Shown here in pieces: positions 22,627 to 30,065 of a stretch of DNA of 64,000 nt. The DNA lies in contig NZ_CP073587.1 in the NCBI RefSeq assembly GCF_018223345.1, positions 531,001-595,000 on the forward strand, written 5' to 3'. A model generated the notes under the pieces. It ran no database searches and was not told where the DNA came from. It saw only the letters and a list, made by a program, of their open reading frames with translations. Both the position numbers and the translations under genes were made by a program. Position 1 is the first letter of the stretch, and each line of letters starts with the position of its first letter. This stretch comes from Shewanella yunxiaonensis (lineage in GTDB: Bacteria > Pseudomonadota > Gammaproteobacteria > Enterobacterales > Shewanellaceae).

Positions 22627-23919
22627 TCACATCATGTATTTATTTCTTAATCTAAGTGCTTCTAAGTTAACGTATTTAGGGATTTCAATTTTAGACGGGA
22701 TATTCTTTGAGTAGTATGGGTCATTACTAAGATACTTTGAAAGTGTGATATTTCCATTTTCATAAATTCTAATGTGACCTTTGTCATATAAAATATGAAG
22801 ATCTGCTCTCAATATTATGCCATTAGAAAAGTGATCAGTGCCATTATTCTTAACTGGGATGATGTGGCATGCTTGTAATGATTCAGGAGTTTTTACTCCG
22901 GATAACAAACAAACACCACCCCCTTCGAATATGACGTCTTTTCTGAATTTTGACTGACCCACTCTAGATAATATTTCAACTTGCCTTTTTTCTCTAGATG
23001 CATCTATAACTTTGGAAGAATTCTCTATGGAAATAATATCATCAATTAGACTATCTTGATCTTGAATCGATAACGTGTTTGAATGATATTCAGGAAGTGC
23101 GATTTTTAATAATGAATGAATACTATCTGCTTGTTCCTCATAAAGATAAAACTCTTGTGTAAAATTTTCTTTTTTCTTCCTATCATCAGTTGAATCTCTT
23201 ACTCCGAGATAACCATAATTATGAAGGAAAAGTAAAAATTCTCTCGCAATTCTATGATCATTATCTTTATCTAATGCTTTCCATGATTTACTAAATTTTT
23301 CTGGATGCTTTCTGTAGGTTATGATTCCTGTAGAAATATCTTCTGGAACGAATTTGTTTCCAGACATTGGAATCAAAACATTAACTAATTCCTCTGTCGT
23401 TATATAACCGTGTTCTTTTTTATTACAATAAAGTAAGTATATTGTTTCTAATATTATTTCAAGAGGTTTTATTTTTAGAGTATGTTTTTCCCAATCACTA
23501 TAGACAGACTGTTTGTCAATATCTTTGTTAGGGAATTCTACACTTTTTATTACATACGATGAAAACTCATCTCGTGTAATTTTACCAGATGCATAAGCGT
23601 TCCCGAATTCTGAAAGCTTGATTCCTCCTTTTGTTGATTTAAGTAGACCTGTTATTTTCCAGTATTGACCAGAATTTCTAAATATATTACGTTTTTTGGT
23701 TCTAACTAAATTGGGGATTCTAACGTGTGACAATTCATTTTGAATTTTCATTAGTCCTTCGTGAATTTCCGGATCACTAGGAGATTTTCCTTGGTTTTCA
23801 TACAATACCTTCAAACATCCATAATATACTTCTGGAATATTGATGTTTTCAGTAGGGGTTAAAGCGCCCCATCTCCATTTATATGTTTCAAATGGCTTTT
23901 GTATATTTGTATAATCCAT
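22627..23919 (-). CDS. HNH endonuclease, likely restriction enzyme of the R-M operon
   Basis: A 430-residue protein with a C-terminal HNH nuclease domain: CLLSGVKTPESLQACHIIPVKN near residue 330, then NGIILRADLHILYDKGHI with the second His and Asn. The N-terminal 280 residues are helical and probably read DNA. It is last in the operon after two cytosine methyltransferases, so it should be the cutting partner. The ATG at 23919 is chosen because GGAATAATA precedes it; a 15-bp hairpin covers this ribosome binding site (23921-23958), which would delay translation until methylation is in place. Confidence 0.8.
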   Translation of the reverse strand: MDYTNIQKPFETYKWRWGALTPTENINIPEVYYGCLKVLYENQGKSPSDPEIHEGLMKIQNELSHVRIPNLVRTKKRNIFRNSGQYWKITGLLKSTKGGIKLSEFGNAYASGKITRDEFSSYVIKSVEFPNKDIDKQSVYSDWEKHTLKIKPLEIILETIYLLYCNKKEHGYITTEELVNVLIPMSGNKFVPEDISTGIITYRKHPEKFSKSWKALDKDNDHRIAREFLLFLHNYGYLGVRDSTDDRKKKENFTQEFYLYEEQADSIHSLLKIALPEYHSNTLSIQDQDSLIDDIISIENSSKVIDASREKRQVEILSRVGQSKFRKDVIFEGGGVCLLSGVKTPESLQACHIIPVKNNGTDHFSNGIILRADLHILYDKGHIRIYENGNITLSKYLSNDPYYSKNIPSKIEIPKYVNLEALRLRNKYMM

Positions 23920-23920
23920 T

Positions 23921-23958
23921 ATTATTCCAACTGTTAGCAAAAGAACAGTTGGAATAAT
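23921..23958 (-). promoter_or_regulatory. Hairpin covering the ribosome binding site of the HNH gene
   Basis: A 15-bp perfect inverted repeat (ATTATTCCAACTGTT / AACAGTTGGAATAAT, 8-base loop) lies between the second methyltransferase stop and the nuclease ATG and ends one base before the ATG. In mRNA it would hide the GGAA of the ribosome binding site. Confidence 0.7.
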
Positions 23959-23987
23959 ACCATCTTCAAGATGTGGTTGGTAAGAGT

Positions 23988-24947
23988 TTACTTCTTAGTT
24001 GGGAGAGGCTGTATTTTTTCAGCTTGGTTTAGCATTACACCCAAAGCAAAGCCAAGTTTTGGAGGCACAGCATTCGCTATCTGCCGATAGCCTGAGGTTT
24101 TCGAACCTACAAAGAAAAAATCATCGGGAAAGGATTGTACTGCAGCTGTTTCTCTTACAGTCATTCTTCTAGTGTTATTTGGGTGATGTAAGACGACAAC
24201 ACCTCCTTTTTCATCTCCTCTACCTGTTACGGTGGGAGCTGGTTTATTAGGGTCAATTACTCTATGTCCTAAATGACCGTTAAATCTCAGCTTGTAACTT
24301 GAACAGACATGATTCATCACATTAAGTTCTTCACTAGGTTCTGGGTAATGTGCTAGTGCTTGTCCAACAGTTATCCAATGAGGAAGTTTATCACCATCTT
24401 TACTGTGAGTTGTAGGAGGTGGAAAGATCACGTTAGTTGTAATATCTTTACGGACTCCAAAAATTATTACCCTCATGCGGGTTTGTGGTACACCGTAATC
24501 TGCACAATTTACTAACTTATAATCTACTGTGTATCCTAGTTCCTCAAAATCAGATACAACTTTTCTTATTACTCCTCCTTTATCTAGAGAAAGTATTCCT
24601 TTTACATTTTCTGCAATAAAATATTTTGGTTTTTTATCTCTTATAACTCTAACCATTTCTAAATATAGTTTATTTCTAGGATCATTTGTTTTTCTCGTCA
24701 TATTTGCAACAGAAAATCCTTGGCATGGGAAGCCTCCAACAACTACATCGCAATTAGGTATTTCATTAGATGGAATAAGAGAAATATCACGTAAAACTAC
24801 ATGTTCTCCAATGTTAAATTTGTATGTTTTAACTGCATCTTCATACAAATCATTTGCCCAAATTATATTGTGTCCAGCTAATTTTAGTCCCAAATCTAAT
24901 CCACCAGCTCCAGAAAATAATGATACAATATTCAATTTATTCACCAA
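23988..24947 (-). CDS. C5-cytosine DNA methyltransferase (second of pair)
   Basis: A 319-residue Dcm/HhaI-type enzyme that methylates cytosine at C5 with S-adenosylmethionine. Motif I SLFSGAGGLDLGLKLAG, motif IV GGFPCQGFSV (catalytic Cys), motif VI ENVKGIL, motif VIII QTRMRVIIFGVR, motif X GYRQIANAVPP. The target-recognition region between VIII and IX is short. It overlaps the first methyltransferase by 11 bp. The two are clear paralogues, suggesting they methylate the two strands of a non-palindromic site. Confidence 0.93.
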   Translation of the reverse strand: MVNKLNIVSLFSGAGGLDLGLKLAGHNIIWANDLYEDAVKTYKFNIGEHVVLRDISLIPSNEIPNCDVVVGGFPCQGFSVANMTRKTNDPRNKLYLEMVRVIRDKKPKYFIAENVKGILSLDKGGVIRKVVSDFEELGYTVDYKLVNCADYGVPQTRMRVIIFGVRKDITTNVIFPPPTTHSKDGDKLPHWITVGQALAHYPEPSEELNVMNHVCSSYKLRFNGHLGHRVIDPNKPAPTVTGRGDEKGGVVVLHHPNNTRRMTVRETAAVQSFPDDFFFVGSKTSGYRQIANAVPPKLGFALGVMLNQAEKIQPLPTKK

Positions 24948-25890
24948 TTTTATTTTTTAAAGCTAAGGCCAGTTGTTCAGCAAATTTCACGGGTACAGCA
25001 TTTCCAACTTGACGATAACATGATGTTAGGCTTCCAAAAAATTCGAAACTCTTTGGAAATGTCTGAATTGTAGCTGATTCTCTCACTGACATTCTTCGAT
25101 GATTTTTGGGATGTTGAATGGCGCATACTCCTCCTTTTCCGTTACCTCTAGCTAGTATTGTCGGTGAAGGCTTTTCTGGATCTGTTTTTCTGTGGCCTGT
25201 GAAGTTTCTGTTTGTAATTTTATACTTCGAGTAATCATGATTTAGTAACCCATGATCGGCATCGTCAGCATCTGGTATGTCTTCTAAGGCTTTACTTATT
25301 GATACCCAAGGAAGCAACTGTTCTTTTTTTGCTTTACTTGGGGATGTGTGAGTCGCTATAGGAAAGTCATAATCTATATTTAGATCTTTTCTTACACCTA
25401 CAATAATTACCCTTTTTCTTGACTGTGGGACCCCATAATCTGCTACATTAAACAGTTTTTTCTTGACCGAGTATCCTGCTAGTGAAAAATCATTTTCTAT
25501 TTTTTTAATTGCTTCTCCTTTTGCTAAACTCAATATTCCACTGACATTTTCAGCGAAAAATAATTTTGGCTTTTTATCTTTTACAACACGAAGAAATTCA
25601 AGGTACAGTTTATTCCTTTCGTCGTCAGCAAATCGAAGAAGATTTGCCTGAGAAAATCCTTGGCAAGGAAAACCACCAATAATTATATCGGCTTCAGGGA
25701 TTTCATTTGAATCTATATCCTCAATAGAACCACAAACAATATGTGAACCGATATTGTGTGTATACGTATTGCAAGCATCTTTATCAAAGTCATTTGCCCA
25801 GACAATATCAAACCCCGCATTTTTAAATCCGAGGTCTAGTCCTCCAGCGCCTGAAAATAGTGATATTACTTTAGGTTTTTTAATTTTCAT
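24937..25890 (-). CDS. C5-cytosine DNA methyltransferase (first of pair)
   Basis: A 317-residue C5-cytosine methyltransferase: SLFSGAGGLDLGFKNAG (motif I), GGFPCQGFSQ (motif IV), ENVSGILS (VI), QSRKRVIIVGVR (VIII), CYRQVGNAVPV (X). It is similar to its downstream partner along its whole length, including the recognition region (TGHRKTDPEKPSPTILARG against LGHRVIDPNKPAPTVTGRG). Its start lies inside the end of a small ribbon-helix-helix gene (11-bp overlap), so three genes are translationally chained. AT-rich codon use marks it as imported. Confidence 0.93.
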   Translation of the reverse strand: MKIKKPKVISLFSGAGGLDLGFKNAGFDIVWANDFDKDACNTYTHNIGSHIVCGSIEDIDSNEIPEADIIIGGFPCQGFSQANLLRFADDERNKLYLEFLRVVKDKKPKLFFAENVSGILSLAKGEAIKKIENDFSLAGYSVKKKLFNVADYGVPQSRKRVIIVGVRKDLNIDYDFPIATHTSPSKAKKEQLLPWVSISKALEDIPDADDADHGLLNHDYSKYKITNRNFTGHRKTDPEKPSPTILARGNGKGGVCAIQHPKNHRRMSVRESATIQTFPKSFEFFGSLTSCYRQVGNAVPVKFAEQLALALKNKIGE

Positions 25891-26044
25891 CTTGCTTATT
25901 ACTATTCTTAAATAAATAAAACGTGATTGCTTGTCTTACTAACCAAGCAATCGACACATCATTCTTTTCAGAAAGTTGTACTAATTCCTTATGTTGCTCT
26001 AGGGATAAGGATATAGATATTCTTGAGTCACACTTTCTTTTCAT
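25880..26044 (-). CDS. 54-residue ribbon-helix-helix regulator of the R-M operon
   Basis: A short gene directly upstream of, and overlapping by 11 bp, the first methyltransferase. The product begins MKRKCDSRISISLSLEQHKEL: a basic beta strand, then helices (LVQLSEKNDVSIAWLVRQAI), the CopG/MetJ-type ribbon-helix-helix pattern. GGAA lies eight bases before the ATG. A TATAAT at 26064-26069 and an inverted repeat at 26076-26092 lie upstream, as expected for self-control. It would act like the controller proteins of other restriction systems, though those usually have helix-turn-helix folds. Confidence 0.7.
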   Translation of the reverse strand: MKRKCDSRISISLSLEQHKELVQLSEKNDVSIAWLVRQAITFYLFKNSNKQDEN

Positions 26045-26063
26045 GCGTTATTCCATATTTGAA

Positions 26064-26092
26064 ATTATACTTTCGAGCTGCACATTTCAGCT
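26064..26092 (-). promoter_or_regulatory. Promoter/operator of R-M operon
   Basis: On the minus strand TATAAT (26064-26069) is preceded, at the -35 position, by the inverted repeat AGCTG-N7-CAGCT (26076-26092). The -35 itself is weak, which suits a regulated promoter. The dyad is a candidate site for the ribbon-helix-helix protein. Confidence 0.45.
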
Positions 26093-26190
26093 ACTCACTG
26101 AGCTCCATTACGCTCCAGTAACGTACACTTTTTTTTATAGATTTTCATCACCATTTTTCACCACTTATCACCAGAACTCGTCGAGATGAG

Positions 26191-26566
26191 TCAAATTTCA
26201 CCATATTGTGATAGCTTTATTCTTACATCGTTGTCTTTTGGGCTGTATCGGGGGAAATATGTCAATGTAAAATTTTGATTTTTTAGTGAAGATAAGTATT
26301 GATTGAACAATTTATCTACTTGATAGGAATCTAAAAATTTTTGATTCTTTTTCAGCGGAGAAGACAATATTGCTATCTTGGTGGGTGAAAACCTCGGGGT
26401 CAGCTTCGGTTCCTTCATTTTCAGCAGTCATAATGACGTACCGCTCTTGTTCGTATTCTCTGTCCGCTGGTGATTTGTAGTCCACCCACAGTATCAAGTA
26501 TTGGTCACCATCCTTGAACCAAAAGCTGGGACAAACGTCATTATGCCAGCTCCTATCATTGAGCAT
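26191..26566 (-). pseudogene. Frameshifted hypothetical gene
   Basis: Two overlapping frames read as one protein of about 125 residues. The first (26566 to about 26340: MLNDRSWHNDVCPSFWF...NIVFSAEKES) stops soon after the run CAAAAATTTTTAG; the second frame carries on with natural-looking sequence (FLDSYQVDKLFNQYLSSLK ... LSQYGEI) to 26191. A one-base change in the A/T run, or programmed slippage there, would join them. The true start may be upstream (in-frame LDLSQFP precedes the ATG). Function unknown. Confidence 0.5.
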
Positions 26567-26638
26567 CGGGAACTGGCTTAGGTCAAGCCCAAGTTAAAGT
26601 GTTTTCAAAATTCTTGTTGGTAAAGTGCCATATGATGC

Positions 26639-27976
26639 TTACTTGGCTTGCTCTATGTCTCTAATAAACTCATTTGAAAGAATGTTTTTCGGGCTGAAGA
26701 TTTCCGCGATAGACAAATAGAGTTCATCTTTGTATATGTCGTACAACACGCTGTCATGGGGTACGTAGGGTTGATAATGGTGGTCACCTAAGTCAATGTC
26801 CCACTGTGCATCATTGATGATGAAACTATCGTCATAGTTGACGGTAAAACTCATTTGTAAGATGGCTTGCTTGGTGAGGTCAACCATTTTAGTGTCGTCA
26901 TTGTGTGTAACTAACCTATATACCTTACCTTCCTGTTGCTTGAAGGTGTTCAGTTTCATTTGGCAGTGATAGGTGACTGTCCGAGTGCCATTCTTAGCTT
27001 CGTGCGATTCCCATTTGATTGTGGCGCAAGGTGACCAATTATCAAAGGCTTGACCGATAGAGGTTTGTTCATACCCTTCCAAGTAACTGTCCTTGATGGT
27101 ACTGGCGGTATCAGACTCATCAGATAAGTTGATGAGGAAGGCAAGCCCAAAAAAAGCGACTAACGCAAGTATATACACCGACAAAACGCCCCACCATTTA
27201 TCCATCCACTTGGGCAGCCAAGGCCACAGCGTTTCTTTGAAGCGGTAGTAGCGGTAATAGTCGTAGTTGACCTGCATGGCGAATGTTACGGTGTTGATAG
27301 CAACTATCAATCTATCGATGAATGCAGAGTCAGAAAACAACGCCCAAATCATGCCAATCGCAATGTTGACAATGGCTAATGCTAAGGTCAGATACAGTCC
27401 CTTTTTGAACATGCCCTTAGCGAAGTAATACAACGGACCAAAGAGTGCTCCCAAGAAATTAAACCGTAGTTTTCTTCGTTCCATCAGAGACCGTTGCCGT
27501 AATGCGTCAGAGCGTATAGCTTGCCGATACCCGACTTTATCCACCCCAAGCTCATCAAAGCAGTTGAATATCATCTGCCACCCTTTACTTAGTGAAGAGT
27601 AGTCCTGATGGGCTGTACGGGGTTTTGAATTATCGGAAGGGAGGATGTGTGGCGTTTTCAATGACTGGTTTCGCGTTCCCGTTGCGGGCTTGGCCTGTTG
27701 AACACGCTCTGGCGCTGACGGTTTTGCTGCTGGCTTTGTTTCAGGCGGCGCGGCTTCTTTTAGATAGGTGATTATCCCCACTGACAACAGCTTGGCATGA
27801 ATAGCGGAGGCTTCACTGGCATTCAGGTGCTTTTTAATGCACAGCTCTTTGCCTGAGAGCAGCAGGTAAGCTTTGTCCTCGGGGAGCTTGAGATATCGCG
27901 CTAAGGCAATCGCAAGCTTTTGTGGTTCCTTGCCTTCAATGACTTCACCTTTAAAGATGATGTTAAACGTACCCAT
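26639..27976 (-). CDS. DUF2628-type membrane protein
   Basis: A 445-residue inner-membrane protein. Residues 1-75 form a small globular domain. A Pro/Ala/Lys-rich linker follows (about 75-130). Residues about 140-285 hold a DUF2628-like block (RFNFLGALFGPLYYFAKGMFKKGLY) with about three membrane helices (189-213, 221-238, 262-283). The last 160 residues are soluble, probably periplasmic, with two Cys. AGGAAGG precedes the ATG. The gene is divergent from the XRE regulator and shares its operator region, so it may be that regulator's target. Function unknown. Confidence 0.65.
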   Translation of the reverse strand: MGTFNIIFKGEVIEGKEPQKLAIALARYLKLPEDKAYLLLSGKELCIKKHLNASEASAIHAKLLSVGIITYLKEAAPPETKPAAKPSAPERVQQAKPATGTRNQSLKTPHILPSDNSKPRTAHQDYSSLSKGWQMIFNCFDELGVDKVGYRQAIRSDALRQRSLMERRKLRFNFLGALFGPLYYFAKGMFKKGLYLTLALAIVNIAIGMIWALFSDSAFIDRLIVAINTVTFAMQVNYDYYRYYRFKETLWPWLPKWMDKWWGVLSVYILALVAFFGLAFLINLSDESDTASTIKDSYLEGYEQTSIGQAFDNWSPCATIKWESHEAKNGTRTVTYHCQMKLNTFKQQEGKVYRLVTHNDDTKMVDLTKQAILQMSFTVNYDDSFIINDAQWDIDLGDHHYQPYVPHDSVLYDIYKDELYLSIAEIFSPKNILSNEFIRDIEQAK

Positions 27977-28054
27977 TAACTTCCTTCCTAGAGTTTCAGG
28001 ACGAGCGCAGTGGGGGCATCTACTGGGATACCCTTGAACTCGTCGATTAAATGA

Positions 28055-28087
28055 GGACTATACTCCGCAAAATGCGGATTATAATCC
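28055..28087. promoter_or_regulatory. Two spaced operators for the XRE regulator
   Basis: GGACTATACTCC (28055-28066) and the perfect palindrome GGATTATAATCC (28076-28087), 21 bp centre to centre (two helix turns), separated by GCAAAATGC. They lie between the divergent DUF2628 and XRE genes. The layout matches operators of controller-type XRE proteins. Confidence 0.7.
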
Positions 28088-28141
28088 GTGGATAGTTCAC
28101 AGGCAAATTCTCATAGTGACCCCTTGAATAACAGGAGTCCT

Positions 28142-28369
28142 ATGAACAACTTGGCCGTGAAAGTGGGTCTGTCTGTGCGGCAGATGCGCATACAGAAAAA
28201 ACTCTCTCAGGACGAGCTAGCCCTCAGAGCTGAGATTGACCGAAGTTATGTTGGTCGTATTGAGCGTGCAGAGGTGAATATCACTCTGGATATGCTGTAC
28301 AAGATTGCCGAGGTACTCGGCTGTGAAGCGATTGAGCTATTGCCAACCCGAGATGAGTTGAATGACTAG
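28142..28369 (+). CDS. XRE-family (Cro/CI-type) regulator
   Basis: A 75-residue single-domain helix-turn-helix protein: GLSVRQMRIQKKLSQDELALRAEIDRSYVGRIERAEVNITLDMLYKIAEVLG, close in style to restriction-system controller proteins. The ATG at 28142 has AGGAG seven bases before it; an earlier start at 28088 would begin inside the operator. It is probably self-regulated through the two sites at 28055-28087. The 3' end overlaps the end of the convergent integrase gene by 4 bp. Confidence 0.85.
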   Translation: MNNLAVKVGLSVRQMRIQKKLSQDELALRAEIDRSYVGRIERAEVNITLDMLYKIAEVLGCEAIELLPTRDELND

Positions 28370-29640
28370 ATACACCCTAATTGCCGATAGCGTACCTGCC
28401 ACTCTTTAAGCGTGTCAGCGAGATGCTGTTTGTGTTTATCACTCACCTTGGCTTTGGTGCGTTTTACCATCGCCTTCCCCAGGTCGACGCCAGAGAGTTC
28501 TTTACTGAACATCTTCGGAATAACATGGCTGTAGTGCTGCTCAATCATGGCGATACTGGTGCCACATTGCTTTGCCAACACCTCCATGTTCACACCAGCT
28601 AACAGCTGCCAAGTGATGTAAGTGTGGCGCAATGAGTAGAGCGTTCTCACACCATGCGCAGACTCTTTTAAACCCGCTTCGGAAAGTGCCTTATCAAACG
28701 CTTTGCTGAGTTCCTTGGTATCACTGCCATCGGCCAACCGAAACAGTTTGTCAGTTCGTTTGCGATTGGGGAACCGTTCTCTTAATGTCTGAATACTGGA
28801 AAAGATTTCATCACGACAAACCACTTCTCGAGTACCCGTGTGTTTAACGGTTTTCCCTTTTCTTACGGTGATATAGAAAATGATGTTGTGCTCATTGGTA
28901 TCAATATGGATATCACCCCACGTTAAGCTTTCCATCTCCGTGCCGGGACGAATACCGGTATTGACCGCGAATTCCATATAGTCCATTAACAGTTCACGGA
29001 TTTGTCGGGTTTTTTCTTTACGGCTGTTTTGTTCCAACTTCCACACCATATCAAAGGCTTTGTCGTATTCTTCTGGTGAGAAATGCGCTCGTCGTTGTGA
29101 CTCAACACCTTTGGTTGATAGAGAAGGGACTTGGGCAGCCAGCATCCACTTACGTTCCACGGCTTCCTTGAACACTAACTGCATTGCAGCGTTATGGTTC
29201 AGTAGTGTCGACTTGGCAGGATTACGACCGAGTTGCTCTGCTCGCCATACGTCGAATGCTCGCAGTTTCTCAATATCAATTGAGGTGATGTAAGTCCGGT
29301 CAAAAAAGGGAATATGGTACTTACGTAACACCTGAATGTAGGTTGTGTACTTTTCGATATCCTTACCATTGTCGATTGCCGCTTGCATGGTACTGATAGC
29401 TTTCTCTGCCACATCCCGAAAACGCTTGGAGCCCACCAGTAGGTTACGGTCGGCCATGAACTCGAATTCCATCTGGAGTCGATAAGCCATGGCAATAGCC
29501 TTCTCTTTTTCCTTTTGTTTGGTGGCTTTGGCAACCCATTTGCCTGCGACCTTAATCCGGGCATACCAACGCTCACTATTGTCCTGTTTGTAGACATACA
29601 ATTCGTCAGTGATATCATGTCTTTCGAGCTGTTTACTCAT
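28366..29640 (-). CDS. int: Island integrase (tyrosine recombinase)
   Basis: A 424-residue integrase with an N-terminal arm-binding region, a SAM-like core-binding domain (about residues 75-180) and a catalytic domain: Arg in NTGIRPGTEMESLTW near 235, Lys in VRKGKTVKHTGTRE, YSLRHTYITW near 340, and nucleophile Tyr in IEQHYSHV near 375. It lies 95 bp inside the right junction, the usual place for the enzyme that integrates an element into a tRNA gene. The intervening DNA carries ATGCAAAG/TTGCAAAG arm-like sites. Target: tRNA-Leu(CAA) anticodon loop. Confidence 0.92.
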   Translation of the reverse strand: MSKQLERHDITDELYVYKQDNSERWYARIKVAGKWVAKATKQKEKEKAIAMAYRLQMEFEFMADRNLLVGSKRFRDVAEKAISTMQAAIDNGKDIEKYTTYIQVLRKYHIPFFDRTYITSIDIEKLRAFDVWRAEQLGRNPAKSTLLNHNAAMQLVFKEAVERKWMLAAQVPSLSTKGVESQRRAHFSPEEYDKAFDMVWKLEQNSRKEKTRQIRELLMDYMEFAVNTGIRPGTEMESLTWGDIHIDTNEHNIIFYITVRKGKTVKHTGTREVVCRDEIFSSIQTLRERFPNRKRTDKLFRLADGSDTKELSKAFDKALSEAGLKESAHGVRTLYSLRHTYITWQLLAGVNMEVLAKQCGTSIAMIEQHYSHVIPKMFSKELSGVDLGKAMVKRTKAKVSDKHKQHLADTLKEWQVRYRQLGCI

Positions 29641-29660
29641 GGTCTGCGTCTGATGTGGTC

Positions 29661-29679
29661 ATGCAAAGAATTTGCAAAG
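29661..29679. promoter_or_regulatory. Paired arm-type integrase sites (right)
   Basis: ATGCAAAG (29661-29668) and TTGCAAAG (29672-29679), 11 bp apart, between the integrase start and the right core. They match the TTGCAAAG pair in the left arm. Confidence 0.45.
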
Positions 29680-29734
29680 TGTTTATATGATGATGTAACT
29701 AGCTGAAAAATAATAGTGGTTTTAGACGCTACTT

Positions 29735-29790
29735 ATTCAAAATCCCCCGCCCTTAAAAGCGTGACGGTTCGAGTCCGTCCTCTGGTACCA
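29735..29790 (+). pseudogene. 3' half of host tRNA-Leu(CAA) (attR)
   Basis: Identical to bases 8247-8302 of the intact tRNA from the anticodon-loop core onward, including CCA, but preceded by island DNA rather than the tRNA 5' half. It marks the right island junction. Confidence 0.85.
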
Positions 29791-29945
29791 TCTCATAGCG
29801 AGATAATAGGCCGACGATAAGTCGGTTTTTTTATGCCTGTTTCCAGCACTTATCCTCCCCTTACGCCACAATATTCAGGGTACAACTATACCCAGTAATG
29901 ACTAATGGTTTTCTGGCCGATTTCAAACCTTGTAAAACGTTAGGG
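29744..29945. repeat. Native tRNA downstream flank (right copy)
   Basis: Parallels 8256-8460: the tRNA 3' half, the terminator and about 120 bp more, diverging with distance. This is presumably the host's own flank. Confidence 0.7.
29811..29832 (+). terminator. Native terminator of the split tRNA-Leu
   Basis: CCGAC-GATAA-GTCGG followed by seven T, identical to the copy at 8323-8344. Confidence 0.8.
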
Positions 29946-30065
29946 GAGAATTCGAACGAGATGTTTAGCTTTCTCCCGACGGCGAGACACCTAGTTAACG
30001 GTAGAATGATCTGCCATCACTAGGTGCCCATCAAAAAGACGAGATTTCAGCACTTAACTCTCTTT

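Larger units (their letters stand above)
8091..29743. mobile_element. Integrated genomic island (about 21.6 kb) in tRNA-Leu(CAA)
   Basis: Bounded by 9-bp ATTCAAAAT direct repeats at 8091-8099 and 29735-29743, each within half of one tRNA-Leu gene. A tyrosine integrase gene lies about 95 bp inside the right end. Paired TTGCAAAG-type motifs near both ends look like arm-type integrase sites. The cargo includes restriction-modification, umuDC, a Rep-helicase and several AT-rich unknown genes, unlike the flanking backbone. No conjugation genes are visible, so it would be a non-conjugative or mobilizable element. Confidence 0.88.

Noticed and set aside
28088..28141. Longer start for the XRE regulator
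   Set aside because: It begins at the end of the operator palindrome and lacks a ribosome binding site; 28142 has AGGAG.
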